Below, one piece after another: positions 1 through 8,835 of a stretch of DNA of 64,000 bases. Under the pieces are notes generated by a model. The model had not been told where the DNA came from, ran no database searches, and was given only the letters and a program-made list of their open reading frames with translations. Each line of letters opens with the position of its first letter. Position 1 is the stretch's first letter. The position numbers and the translations under genes were made by a program. Source of the stretch: Sulfitobacter mediterraneus (lineage in GTDB: Bacteria; Pseudomonadota; Alphaproteobacteria; Rhodobacterales; Rhodobacteraceae); the NCBI RefSeq assembly GCF_016801775.1, contig NZ_CP069004.1, positions 496,001 through 560,000 on the forward strand. Direction: 5' to 3'.

Positions 1-1
1 C

Positions 2-547
2 GCCATGGGTGCGGAACTCGATTCACTGGCCGATTTTCTGAACTTCGGGGTTGCGCCGCCGCTGATCCTGTATTTCTGGGCGCTGCAAGACATGAACAGT
101 GCCGCATGGTTTTCGGTTCTGGTCTTTGCGGTCTGCTGCGTGGTGCGACTGGCGCGGTTCAACGTGTCCAGCAAGGCCGAAATCGACCAACCTCCCAGTC
201 CGCATTTCACGGGCGTGCCGTCCCCCGCAGGCGCGCTCTTGGTCCTGTTGCCGATGTTCGCGACCTTTGCCTTTCCCAATACGCTGGTCCTGCCGGAGCT
301 GGTGATCTGTGCCTATATGGTGGTGATTGGTCTGCTGCTGATCAGCCGGGTGCCGACTTGGTCGTTCAAGACCACCAAGGTCTCGCGCCACAATGTCAAA
401 TACTACCTTGTTGGCGTGGCGGTCGTGGCGGCGGCGGTGCTGACCTATGTCTGGACCACCCTCGTGGTGCTGTGCCTTGCCTATATGGTTGTTGTCCTGT
501 GGTCGTTGTTTACCGGCCGCGTGCCCGGCTTTCGCGGCAAATCCTGA
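2..547 (+). CDS. pssA: CDP-alcohol phosphatidyltransferase, probably phosphatidylserine synthase (3' part)
   Basis: The gene is cut by the left edge; about 181 codons remain, in frame from base 2. The visible start reads AMGAELDSLADF, which is the second half of the CDP-alcohol phosphatidyltransferase signature (G-x3-D-x3-D, the metal-binding aspartates). Several hydrophobic membrane segments follow, as expected for this integral membrane family. Phosphatidylserine synthase joins serine to CDP-diacylglycerol, the first step towards phosphatidylethanolamine. The length and the LDSLAD spacing fit PssA better than PgsA or a cardiolipin synthase, but the diagnostic first half of the motif is outside the window. 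It converges on the solute-binding protein gene with a gap of nine bases. Confidence 0.8.
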   Translation, partial: AMGAELDSLADFLNFGVAPPLILYFWALQDMNSAAWFSVLVFAVCCVVRLARFNVSSKAEIDQPPSPHFTGVPSPAGALLVLLPMFATFAFPNTLVLPELVICAYMVVIGLLLISRVPTWSFKTTKVSRHNVKYYLVGVAVVAAAVLTYVWTTLVVLCLAYMVVVLWSLFTGRVPGFRGKS

Positions 548-556
548 GCCAGGTTT

Positions 557-1567
557 TCAGCGGTCCTGAATGATCGCGCTTTGCCATTCCTTGAGAAACG
601 TGCGCCGCTTGAGCCGGTCAAGATAGGTCATCAACGCAGGCTCCAGTGCGATGGTGGATTGTGCAATGCTGCCTTGTTCCAAGTTGAGCGGGGGCAGGGG
701 GAAATCCTGGGGCGTTCCGGCCGACTGCAGCGCAATGAGATAGCGGATGAACTCAGCGCCCATTTGCGGATGGCTGGCACCGCTGGGCACAAAGGCCGTG
801 CGCATCATCGTGGTCGGAAAATCAGACGGCAAGATGATCTCAAGCGCATCGTGGGTGTCACGCCGCGCCAGCGCATAGCTGCCCAAAACATTGTAGGCGA
901 CAGCAATCTTGCCGGAATAAAGATCGTCAATCATCTCGCCCGAACAGCAATAAAGCCGGATATCAAGCCCGCCCATCACCTCCATCAGCCGCCAGAACGT
1001 TTCGGATGCGCGGGCGTCCTGCGTGGCAAACAGATAGCCAAGCGCAGACTCGCGCACATCATAAGTGCCCAAACGTCCGCGAAACTGCTCCGGCCGCGCC
1101 CGCAACGCCCGGATCAGATCCTGACGGTTCTGGGGCATGTCATGTCCGGCAAAGGCGGCTCGGTTGATCACGATCGCTGCCGGTTCCGTGGTAAAGGCAA
1201 ACAGGCTCTGCCGCCATTGCGCCCAATCGGGGTGGCTTATGTCATTGATCTGCATGGCATATCCATCATTGGCCAGTTTAAGCTGCAAATCCATCGCGCT
1301 TGAGATCACCAAATCATAGCCATCGGGGTTATCGCGGAATCGCCGGTCAATCTCGGCGGTACTATGCACGAAGTATTCGATGGCCCATCCCGGCTGTTCA
1401 CGCAAGAACCGCTGGATGATGGGTGCAAAAAACGAGGTGTCGGTGCTGGACAACACCCGCAGTGTCTGGCTTGCCGCGCTGCCTTCAAATAGCTGCTGAT
1501 CTTCCCAGTCTTGTGCCAAACCTACCACGGGCCAAAGCAACAGAACTAGAACTGCAAGGATACGCAT
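557..1567 (-). CDS. Orphan periplasmic solute-binding protein linked to the TctE-like kinase
   Basis: A 336-residue protein with a clear N-terminal signal peptide (MRILAVLVLLLWPVVGLAQ). The rest reads as a type 2 periplasmic binding fold of the ferric/thiamine group (segments LRVLSSTDTSFFAPII, YDLVISSAMDL, GKIAVAYNVLGSYALARR). The start overlaps the 3' end of the upstream histidine kinase gene by 22 bases, so the two are probably translated together. No permease or ATPase gene accompanies it. An uptake role would therefore need components elsewhere; a role as periplasmic ligand sensor for the kinase is an inference from the overlap. The ligand cannot be told from sequence. Confidence 0.75.
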   Translation of the reverse strand: MRILAVLVLLLWPVVGLAQDWEDQQLFEGSAASQTLRVLSSTDTSFFAPIIQRFLREQPGWAIEYFVHSTAEIDRRFRDNPDGYDLVISSAMDLQLKLANDGYAMQINDISHPDWAQWRQSLFAFTTEPAAIVINRAAFAGHDMPQNRQDLIRALRARPEQFRGRLGTYDVRESALGYLFATQDARASETFWRLMEVMGGLDIRLYCCSGEMIDDLYSGKIAVAYNVLGSYALARRDTHDALEIILPSDFPTTMMRTAFVPSGASHPQMGAEFIRYLIALQSAGTPQDFPLPPLNLEQGSIAQSTIALEPALMTYLDRLKRRTFLKEWQSAIIQDR

Positions 1568-2913
1568 GCGCCGCCCTCCACCCGGTTTGACAGGTTCAAT
1601 GTGCCGCCATGGGCCAAGGCCACATCCTGCGCAATGGTCAGGCCCAATCCGGATCCAATGATCCCCTCGGCGTTGTTACCGCGTTTGAACCGGGCCGCCA
1701 GCGTATCGATTTCCGCAGGGGGAAACCCCGGACCCTGGTCGCAAACCTGGATCTGCTTTACCGGATCGCCGGTCAGTGTGATGTCCACCGCGCTTTCTGT
1801 CGGAGCGTATTTCAGGGCGTTGTCGATCACGTTGCGGATGGCGTTCTGCAGCAGGATCGGATCACCTGAATAGGGCAGTTGCGCCGTGCCATGGACCCGC
1901 AGATCGACATCGCGCATATCCGCAACCGGTGTCAGGCGCAGGACCAGATCCTGCACCAATTCAACCAAATCAATGTCCTGCCGGTCCAGATGATCGGCGC
2001 GAAAGGTGATCATCGCATGATCCAGCAACTGCCCTGCCGCCCGTGAACTCTCATCAATCGCGCGGATCATCGACCGCAACGCCTCGCGGTTTTCACCACG
2101 GTTGACCCGTTGCAGCGTCGCCTCGGCATAGGACCGCACGGTGGCCAGCGGGGTGCGCACGCGGTGCGCGGCTTCGGCGATGAAATCCTCCGACTGCTTG
2201 AGCGAATGATCCAACCGCCCCATCAGTGAATTGAGTGACTGCACCAGCGGCAGCATCTCTGACGGCACCGGCTTGGCAAACGGGCTGAGGTCTTGCGGGC
2301 CGCGCCGTGCCACGGAGGTGGTCAGGCGTTTGAGCTGGCCAATGGTGGCGGAGGTCGCCCAGAGCGACAGCACAACAGCCAGCGCAAAGAACCCCGCGCC
2401 AAAATAGGCCGCATTGCGCGAAATCCGGTTGAGCGTTCCGGCCAGCGCGTCTTGGGTCTGGCCCACGGAGACTGTGATCTGCGTGCGTTCGCTTTCCCCC
2501 ACCAGCATGCGCGATGCGGTTGCAAGACGCAGGGACGTGTTCAGGAATTCAACGGTTTGAAAACCGTCTTGCGCTGTTTGGCTGTCTGCTTTGGGCAAGA
2601 GCCCCTCATAGCCTGAAACCAAGGACTGGTCCTGATGTACCGCATAGAACACCCGATCATCAGAGGCGGTGCTGAGCATGGAAAAGGACGCATAGGGAAT
2701 GTCGATCTCAACCTGTCCGCGTCGCAGCACAGCGGCATCCAGAATAGAAGCGACAGAGGCGCGCAGAATGCTGTCCTGACCCTCCTGTGCGACCTGCGCG
2801 GCATAGCTGCGCAAGGCCAGAAACAGCAGCAGCGCCAGCACCGCCGCGCCGCCAATAAGGGTGATCATAAGCCGTCCGCGCAGCGATCCGGAGACAGGCA
2901 CCGCCTCAACCAT
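1546..2913 (-). CDS. Sensor histidine kinase, TctE-like
   Basis: A 455-residue membrane histidine kinase. Start chosen at the ATG that overlaps the response-regulator stop by eight bases; a longer upstream reading would run inside the regulator gene. Membrane segments lie at about residues 16-35 and 168-188, bracketing a periplasmic region of about 130 residues like the sensor domain of TctE-type kinases. The HisKA box has the phosphorylated histidine at H250 in AAHRVRTPLA (the Arg after His is common in TctE relatives). An N-box (IRNVIDNALKYAP) and glycine-rich ATP-lid motifs follow. Neighbours are the OmpR-type regulator upstream and a binding protein downstream. The divergent tctCBA operon is the likely target, so citrate or another tricarboxylate is the probable signal. 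Confidence 0.88.
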   Translation of the reverse strand: MVEAVPVSGSLRGRLMITLIGGAAVLALLLFLALRSYAAQVAQEGQDSILRASVASILDAAVLRRGQVEIDIPYASFSMLSTASDDRVFYAVHQDQSLVSGYEGLLPKADSQTAQDGFQTVEFLNTSLRLATASRMLVGESERTQITVSVGQTQDALAGTLNRISRNAAYFGAGFFALAVVLSLWATSATIGQLKRLTTSVARRGPQDLSPFAKPVPSEMLPLVQSLNSLMGRLDHSLKQSEDFIAEAAHRVRTPLATVRSYAEATLQRVNRGENREALRSMIRAIDESSRAAGQLLDHAMITFRADHLDRQDIDLVELVQDLVLRLTPVADMRDVDLRVHGTAQLPYSGDPILLQNAIRNVIDNALKYAPTESAVDITLTGDPVKQIQVCDQGPGFPPAEIDTLAARFKRGNNAEGIIGSGLGLTIAQDVALAHGGTLNLSNRVEGGACVSLQF

Positions 2914-3571
2914 GGTCAAGCCTGTAGCCCAGCCCGCGCAACGTGGTGATGCGCAGATCGCTGCCTTCGAGATGTTTGCGCAGACGCCCGACATAGACCT
3001 CAATCGCGTTCTCGCTGGCGTCGTCATCAATGGAAAACAGCCGATCAAAAAGCTTTTGTTTGGAGAAAATCTGCCCCGGTGCATTCATGAACAATTCAAG
3101 CAGACGCAATTCGCGATTGCGCAGACCAATCGCCGCGCCGCCGATCTGGAGGGTGCCGGCCACCGGATCAAACACCGCGCCGCCCAGCTCAATCTCGGTC
3201 TTGCCCTTGCCCGCCTTGCGGCGCAGCACTGCGCGGCACCGGGCCTGCAATTCGGCGTGGTCAAACGGCTTGGTCACATAGTCATCGGCTCCAAGATCGA
3301 GCATGCTGATTCTGTCGGACACCTGACTGCGGGCGGTCAAAACGATCACCGGCGTGTCCTGTCCCCCCGATCTGTGTTGTTTGAGAAAGCTGCGCCCGTC
3401 GCCATCCGGCAACATGATATCAAGCAGAATAAGATCATATTCACCGGTCTCGGAAAAGGCGATGGCATCGCCCAGTTTGTCCGCGTGATCAACGACATGG
3501 CCGTCGAACTTCATCCGCGACGAAATCGCCTTGGCCAGCTCGGCATTGTCTTCGACCAACAGAAATTTCAT
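2906..3571 (-). CDS. OmpR-family response regulator, TctD-like
   Basis: A 221-residue two-domain regulator. The receiver domain has acidic residues near the start (VEDN), the phospho-acceptor D51 in LLDIMLPDGDG, and the conserved Lys in VTKPFDHAEL. The C-terminal half is a winged-helix Trans_reg_C domain ending in GRLRKHLEGSDLRITTLRGLGYRL, typical of OmpR/TctD. It overlaps the kinase gene and diverges from tctC. In known systems TctD activates the divergent tctCBA operon; the 11-base-spaced direct repeats at 3597-3616 between the two genes are a plausible binding site. Confidence 0.9.
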   Translation of the reverse strand: MKFLLVEDNAELAKAISSRMKFDGHVVDHADKLGDAIAFSETGEYDLILLDIMLPDGDGRSFLKQHRSGGQDTPVIVLTARSQVSDRISMLDLGADDYVTKPFDHAELQARCRAVLRRKAGKGKTEIELGGAVFDPVAGTLQIGGAAIGLRNRELRLLELFMNAPGQIFSKQKLFDRLFSIDDDASENAIEVYVGRLRKHLEGSDLRITTLRGLGYRLDHG

Positions 3572-3596
3572 GGCGCGGCGCGGCCTTCTTGTGACG

Positions 3597-3616
3597 TGTC
3601 AGGTTTGTGTCAGGTT
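3597..3616. promoter_or_regulatory. Tandem direct repeats, candidate response-regulator operator
   Basis: Two copies of TGTCAGGTT start at 3597 and 3608, exactly 11 bases apart, in the interval between the divergent TctD-like regulator and tctC. OmpR/PhoB-family regulators bind head-to-tail repeats at about one helical turn, so this is where the regulator would be expected to sit. Binding is inferred, not shown. Confidence 0.5.
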
Positions 3617-3677
3617 GGCGTTCTAGTCTTCCTTCAACTGAGCCGTGCTGCGGCCAGATGTCAAATGGGAGGACAAC

Positions 3678-4664
3678 ATGACCACATTGAAACTGGGCCG
3701 CCGCGCCCTGATTGGCGCTGCCGTTGCCGCGCTTAGCTTTGGCGCACCTGCGATGGCGGATGGCCACAAGGTGCTCGACAGCATTCACTTCTTGATCCCC
3801 GGCGGTGCTGGCGGCGGCTGGGATGGCACCGCACGTGGTACCGGCGAGGCACTGACCGGCGCGGGCCTTGTGGGCACCGCCTCTTACGAAAACATGTCAG
3901 GTGGCGGCGGCGGCAAGGCCATCGGCTATCTGATCGAGAACGCCGAAAGCAACCACGGCACGCTGATGGTCAACTCCACGCCCATCGTGATCCGCTCGCT
4001 GACGGGCGTGTTCCCGCATAACTTCCGCGATCTGACCTTGGTGGCGGGCACCATCGGTGACTACGCGGCGATTGTTGTGGGCAAGGACAGCCCGATCAAT
4101 TCCATGGCGGATCTGCTGGCGGCCTATGACGCGGATCCTTCTGCCACGGCTATCGGCGGCGGCTCCGTTCCCGGCGGCATGGACCATTTGGTCGCGGCCA
4201 TGGTGATGGAAGCGGCGGGCAAAGATGCGCTTGGCGTCAAATACATCCCCTATGACGCGGGCGGCAAGGCCATGGCGGCGCTGCTGTCAGGCGAGATTGC
4301 CGCGCTTTCGACCGGCTTTTCCGAAGCGGTGGATCTGGCCAAGGCAGGCGAGGTCAAGATTATCGGTGTGACAGCCGATGAACGTGTGGCTGCCGCAGCG
4401 GATGCGATGACTATGAAAGAGCAGGGTATCGACACCAGCTTTGTGAACTGGCGCGGGTTCTTTGGTGCGCCGGGTCTGCCCGCAGACAAAGTGGCGATGT
4501 ACCAAGATGCGCTGGCCAAAATGTATGACACACCTGAATGGGAGGCCGTGCGCGCCCGCAACGGTTGGGTCAACATCCACAACTCCGGCGATGATTTCCG
4601 CGCTTTCCTAGAAGATCAGGAAAAGGTCATCGGTGATCTGATGAAAAAGCTCGGCTTTCTTTAA
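3678..4664 (+). CDS. tctC: Tripartite tricarboxylate transporter, periplasmic binding protein
   Basis: A 328-residue protein of the TctC/Bug family. The start is the ATG preceded by GGGAGG at 3668-3673; an in-frame ATG 33 bases earlier has no such site. A twin-arginine-like leader (GRRALIGAAVAAL) ends at AMA. The mature part has the family pattern HFLIPGGAGGGWDGTARGTGEAL, with later FGAPGLPADKV. It captures a carboxylate in the periplasm and hands it to TctA/TctB. First gene of tctCBA, divergent from the two-component genes that probably control it. Substrate (citrate, tricarballylate or another acid) is not decided by the sequence. Confidence 0.9.
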   Translation: MTTLKLGRRALIGAAVAALSFGAPAMADGHKVLDSIHFLIPGGAGGGWDGTARGTGEALTGAGLVGTASYENMSGGGGGKAIGYLIENAESNHGTLMVNSTPIVIRSLTGVFPHNFRDLTLVAGTIGDYAAIVVGKDSPINSMADLLAAYDADPSATAIGGGSVPGGMDHLVAAMVMEAAGKDALGVKYIPYDAGGKAMAALLSGEIAALSTGFSEAVDLAKAGEVKIIGVTADERVAAAADAMTMKEQGIDTSFVNWRGFFGAPGLPADKVAMYQDALAKMYDTPEWEAVRARNGWVNIHNSGDDFRAFLEDQEKVIGDLMKKLGFL

Positions 4665-4724
4665 CAAAGGCTGAACATGGCAGGGCGGTACGCCGCCCTG
4701 CATCACCAAAGGGGGGATGGGACG

Positions 4725-5207
4725 ATGGCGCTTGATCGCTGGATCGCACTGATATTGCTCGGAATTTGCCTGACTTATGGCTACACCGCGTGGTTCACAA
4801 TGGACGGCAGCCTTGCCCCCTTTATGAAGCGCAACCCCATCTGGCCAAGCACCTTTCCCAAAGTTTTGTCGGTGCTGGGCATTCTTGCCTCGCTGATTAT
4901 CCTGCTGGGGCTGGAGAAAAGAGAAACCCAAGTCGGTGAGATCGATTACCGCCGCTTGGGGGATTACCATTTGGGTCAGGCGATCTTGCTGCTGGCGCTG
5001 ATGGTGGCCTATGCGCTGTGCCTGCGGCCGCTTGGGTTTCTGTTCTCCACCGGTGCTTTTCTCATTCTGGGATCGTTCATTCTGGGCGAACGCAAATGGC
5101 ATCTGATGGTGCCGGTTTCGGTGCTGACGGCTGTGGTGGTCTGGTATCTGGTGCAACAGGTCTTGGGAATCTACATGCGCCCCTTGCCCGGCTTTTTCGG
5201 AGGGTGA
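4725..5207 (+). CDS. tctB: Tripartite tricarboxylate transporter, small membrane subunit
   Basis: 160 residues with four hydrophobic segments (about 6-24, 43-60, 85-105 and 115-145), the TctB topology. The start MALDRW is preceded by a strong purine stretch (GGGGGGATGGG) at 4711-4721; the in-frame ATG 48 bases upstream lacks a ribosome site. It lies between tctC and tctA, four bases before tctA, consistent with one operon. TctB is the less conserved small subunit of the sodium-coupled carboxylate importer, so identity rests on size, topology and position. Confidence 0.88.
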   Translation: MALDRWIALILLGICLTYGYTAWFTMDGSLAPFMKRNPIWPSTFPKVLSVLGILASLIILLGLEKRETQVGEIDYRRLGDYHLGQAILLLALMVAYALCLRPLGFLFSTGAFLILGSFILGERKWHLMVPVSVLTAVVVWYLVQQVLGIYMRPLPGFFGG

Positions 5208-5211
5208 TGAC

Positions 5212-6726
5212 ATGCTCGAAGGACTTCTGATTGGCCTGCAAACGGCCCTTTCCCTGCAAAACCTGTTGATGGTGATTGGTGGTTGTCTGATCGGGACATT
5301 CATCGGCATGCTGCCCGGCCTTGGCCCGATGTCGATCATCGCGATCATGATCCCGGTGGCGATCTCGATGGGTGATCCTTCCGCGGCGCTGATCCTGCTG
5401 GCCGGAGTTTATTACGGCGCGATCTTTGGAGGTTCGACATCCTCGATCCTGCTGAATGCGCCGGGGGTGGCGGGCACCGTGGCCTCCAGCTTTGATGGCT
5501 ATCCGATGGCGAAACAGGGCAAGGCCGGCAAGGCCTTGACGATTGCCGCCATCGCCAGCTTTGCCGGTGGTACAATCGGTGCATTGCTGCTGATGGTCTT
5601 TGCGCCGATGCTGTCCTCGGTGGCGCTGCTTTTCCATTCAGCAGAATATTTCGCCCTGATGGTGGTGGGTCTGTCGGCCATCGCGGCCTTTGCGGGCACG
5701 GGGCAGGTGGCCAAGGCGATGATGATGACCGTGCTGGGCCTGATCATGGCGACCGTGGGCGAGGGGGCGCTCTTTAACCTGCCGCGCTTCACCATGGGGG
5801 TGATGGACCTGCAATCGGGCTTTGGCTTTATCACTCTGGCGATGGCGATGTTCGCCCTGCCAGAGGCGTTGTTTCTGGTGCTGAAACCGAAAATCACCCA
5901 AGGTGGCGGCGACGGCAAAATCAAAGACCTGCGCATCACCCGCAGCGAGGCCCGCGCAATTGCGCCGGTGATCGGGCGGCAATCTTTGCAGGGGTTCTTC
6001 ATCGGGGTTCTGCCCGGTGCGGGTGCCACGATCGCCAGCTTTCTGGGTTACGCGGTCGAACGCAACATCGCCACCAAAGAAGAGCAGGAAGAATTTGGTA
6101 AAGGGTCGATCAAAGGCCTCGCCGCGCCCGAAACCGCCAACAACGCCGCCTGCACTGGATCATTTGTGCCGCTGCTGACGCTGGGCATTCCCGGCTCTGG
6201 CACCACGGCGATCCTGCTGGGGGCTCTGATCGCGCTCAATGTCTCGCCGGGGCCGCGCCTGATGATCGACGAGCCGCAGATTTTCTGGGCGGTGATCATG
6301 TCGATGTTCATCGGCAATCTGGTGTTGTTGATCCTGAACCTGCCCTTGATCCCCTATATTGCCAAAGTGCTATCGATCCCGCGCAACTATCTGATCCCGT
6401 TCATTTTGTTTTTCACCTTAATGGGCGCCTACATCGGCCAGAACAATGCAACAGAGCTGCTTTTGCTGGTGGGTTTCGGCATCTGTGCCACGGCGCTGAA
6501 GTTTGCAGATTACCCGCTGGCTCCGCTGCTGATCGGGTTCATTCTGGGCGGCATGCTTGAGAACAACTTCGCCCGCTCCATGCAGCTTTATGACGGTATC
6601 GGGTTTATCTGGGAACGGCCCATGACGCTTGGCCTTTTGGTGATTGCCGCGATCCTCGTGGTGCTGCCCAGCTATCGTGCACGGCGGGCGCGGGCACGGG
6701 CGGCTGGGGTGGCGGACGGCGATTGA
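5212..6726 (+). CDS. tctA: Tripartite tricarboxylate transporter, large permease subunit
   Basis: 504 residues, very hydrophobic, with the two internally related glycine/proline-rich motifs typical of TctA: GTFIGMLPGLGPMSIIAIMIP near residue 28 and the later GVLPGAGATIASFLGY. It carries the transport path of the tripartite importer. It is the last gene of tctCBA and ends 18 bases before the convergent aminotransferase gene. Length matches the family (about 500). The gap is too short for a separate promoter, so transcription from both sides must end inside or just past the genes. Confidence 0.93.
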   Translation: MLEGLLIGLQTALSLQNLLMVIGGCLIGTFIGMLPGLGPMSIIAIMIPVAISMGDPSAALILLAGVYYGAIFGGSTSSILLNAPGVAGTVASSFDGYPMAKQGKAGKALTIAAIASFAGGTIGALLLMVFAPMLSSVALLFHSAEYFALMVVGLSAIAAFAGTGQVAKAMMMTVLGLIMATVGEGALFNLPRFTMGVMDLQSGFGFITLAMAMFALPEALFLVLKPKITQGGGDGKIKDLRITRSEARAIAPVIGRQSLQGFFIGVLPGAGATIASFLGYAVERNIATKEEQEEFGKGSIKGLAAPETANNAACTGSFVPLLTLGIPGSGTTAILLGALIALNVSPGPRLMIDEPQIFWAVIMSMFIGNLVLLILNLPLIPYIAKVLSIPRNYLIPFILFFTLMGAYIGQNNATELLLLVGFGICATALKFADYPLAPLLIGFILGGMLENNFARSMQLYDGIGFIWERPMTLGLLVIAAILVVLPSYRARRARARAAGVADGD

Positions 6727-6744
6727 TCGCCGCCCGCTGGTTGT

Positions 6745-8124
6745 TTAGCCCAGAATGTCAGTGATGGCCCGGTGGGTCACGCCGACAACGTGGTCCGCTT
6801 CGGATCGGGTGAGGCAGAACGGCGGGGCAAAGCCGATGATGTCGCCCTGCGGCATGGCGCGGGCAATCACGCCCAGTTCCAGCATCCTTGCCACGATCCG
6901 TGGTGCGACTTTCTCAGCGGCATCGAAATAGATCCGGTCATCACGATCCTTCACCAGCTCGACCGCACAAAGCATCCCTTCGCCGCGGATCTCGCCCACA
7001 TGGGCGTGGGTGCCCAATGCCGCCGCCATCGCGGCGTTCAGGTGCGCGCCGGTGCTGCCCGCGTTGGCCACCAGATCCAGCCGGTCCAGCAATTCGAGGT
7101 TGGCCACCCCCGCTGCTGCGCCGATGGGATGCGCCGAATAGGTCCAGCCATGGCCAATGGGGCCGTTTTCATCGGTGCCTTGCTCCAGCACCTTCCACAT
7201 CTTGTCCGACACGATGGAGCCGGACAGCGGTGCATAGGCCGAGGTCAGACCTTTGGCGATGGTGATCAGATCAGGCTTCATCCCGTAGTGATCCGATCCC
7301 ATCATGGTGCCCAAACGGCCAAAGCCGGTCACGACCTCGTCCGAGATCAGCAAGATATCGTGTTTGTTCAATACATCCTGAATCGCTTCCCAGTATCCGG
7401 CAGGGGGCGGAACAATGCCGCCTGTGCCCAAAACCGGCTCGCCGATAAAGGCGGCGATGGTGTCTGGCCCCTCACGCTCAATCAACGCCTCAAGTTCTGC
7501 CGCGCAATGGGCGGTGAACTGTGCTTCGGTCTGGGACAGATCATCGCGGCGATAGTAATAGGGGGCTTCGGTGTGCACCACTTGCGACAGCGGCAGATCA
7601 AACTTGTTGTGGAACAATCCCAATCCGGTCAAAGAGCCGGTCATCAGACCGGAGCCGTGATAACCGCGCCAGCGCGAGATGATCTTTTTCTTCTGCGGGC
7701 GGCCAAGGATGTTGTTGTAGTACCAGACCAATTTGATGTTGGTCTCATTGGCGTCAGATCCGCTTTGCCCGTAATAGACGTGGTTCATCCCTTCGGGCGC
7801 ACGCTCTGCAATCATCCGCGACAGGGTGATGGAGGCCTCGGTACCGTGCCCCACATAGGAATGGTAATAGGCCAGTTCATGCGCCTGTTTGGCGATGGCC
7901 TCGGCGATCTCGGTGCGGCCATATCCGACGTTCACACAGTAGAGCCCGGCAAAAGCATCCAGCGACCGGTTGCCCTCGCGGTCCGTGATATGAACCCCTT
8001 CGGCCCCGGTGATGATCCGGTTGCCCATTTCGCGGCGGGCAAACTGGCCCAGATGGGTCGAAGGGTGGAAAAAGTGATCGTGGTCCCACTGGCTAAGCTG
8101 GTCGTTGCTGCGTGTGTCTGTCAT
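6745..8124 (-). CDS. Class III PLP aminotransferase of the ectoine-degradation cluster (DoeD-like)
   Basis: 459 residues, PLP fold type I. Visible landmarks: cofactor-ring aspartate D262 in [11 protein letters not shown], Schiff-base lysine K291 in [15 protein letters not shown], and the glycine-rich phosphate site ([16 protein letters not shown]). It belongs to the omega-amino acid:pyruvate aminotransferase group. In ectoine-degrading bacteria a class III aminotransferase converts L-2,4-diaminobutyrate to aspartate semialdehyde; the neighbouring regulator and doeA-doeB argue for this role here. Closely related enzymes act on taurine, beta-alanine or putrescine, so the substrate is an inference from context. 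Confidence 0.8.
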   Translation of the reverse strand: MTDTRSNDQLSQWDHDHFFHPSTHLGQFARREMGNRIITGAEGVHITDREGNRSLDAFAGLYCVNVGYGRTEIAEAIAKQAHELAYYHSYVGHGTEASITLSRMIAERAPEGMNHVYYGQSGSDANETNIKLVWYYNNILGRPQKKKIISRWRGYHGSGLMTGSLTGLGLFHNKFDLPLSQVVHTEAPYYYRRDDLSQTEAQFTAHCAAELEALIEREGPDTIAAFIGEPVLGTGGIVPPPAGYWEAIQDVLNKHDILLISDEVVTGFGRLGTMMGSDHYGMKPDLITIAKGLTSAYAPLSGSIVSDKMWKVLEQGTDENGPIGHGWTYSAHPIGAAAGVANLELLDRLDLVANAGSTGAHLNAAMAAALGTHAHVGEIRGEGMLCAVELVKDRDDRIYFDAAEKVAPRIVARMLELGVIARAMPQGDIIGFAPPFCLTRSEADHVVGVTHRAITDILG

Positions 8125-8245
8125 GGCCGGTCCTTTGGTCTTTGTCTTGGCAGATGTATTGCCTCATTGGGTTTGACCTAGCCTGCGGCGCGGCGATGAT
8201 TTTTCGGCAAATCGGTTCTGATCCCAAAAAATCATCGGATTGCGC

Positions 8246-8740
8246 TCAGCCCCCGCTGAGCAGATCAAAGGGTGGCGGGCCGTCTTTGACTGGCTTGGTC
8301 ACGATATAGGTAAAGTAGCGCGTCACCCCCGCACGTTGATCCAAAAGCGTGTCGATCAGGCGCTGGTAACTGTCGATATCGGGGCTCACGACCTGCAACA
8401 GATAATCAAAGCCGCCGCCCAAGGCCCAGCAGCCTGTGATCTCATCATGGCGGGCCACCTCGCGTTCAAATTTGTCAAAATTTTCAGCACGATGCGCGCC
8501 CAACTCAACCGTGACAAAGACCGTGATAGACGGGCCGATGGCGCGCAAATGGAACTCTGCGCGGTAGCCTGTGATGACGCCGTTTTCTTCAAGCCGCTGC
8601 ATCCGCTCCCAGCACGCCGTGGGCCGAAGCCCGACCTTGCGGGCCAGATCGCTTTTGCTGATCCGGCCATTGCGCGACAGCAGGGCAAGGATGGCGATAT
8701 CGGTCTTATCAAGGCGCGGTGATTTCATGAGGGTGATCAT
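8246..8740 (-). CDS. Lrp/AsnC-family regulator of ectoine catabolism (DoeX/AsnC-like)
   Basis: 164 residues: an N-terminal helix-turn-helix (LDKTDIAILALLSRNGRISKSDLARKVGLRP) and a C-terminal ligand-sensing domain with the RAM-type pattern. An alternative start lies four codons in; neither has a strong ribosome site. It is divergent from doeA and upstream of the aminotransferase on the same strand. In known ectoine-utilisation loci an AsnC-type regulator sits in this place and responds to pathway intermediates such as acetyl-diaminobutyrate or diaminobutyrate. The 95-base divergent interval to doeA probably holds its operator, but I see no convincing palindrome. Confidence 0.85.
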   Translation of the reverse strand: MITLMKSPRLDKTDIAILALLSRNGRISKSDLARKVGLRPTACWERMQRLEENGVITGYRAEFHLRAIGPSITVFVTVELGAHRAENFDKFEREVARHDEITGCWALGGGFDYLLQVVSPDIDSYQRLIDTLLDQRAGVTRYFTYIVTKPVKDGPPPFDLLSGG

Positions 8741-8835
8741 GTCGGTGCAACATGGGCGCTTGTCAATTGCAACAAATCAGGAAAATCTAATCGGGAGGCG
8801 GGACAGGCCCGCGCGGATTTGACCGGAACAAGCCC

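Noticed and set aside
581..1303. Long open frame opposite the solute-binding protein gene
   Set aside because: Antisense shadow of a clearly real gene; composition follows the mirror of its codons.
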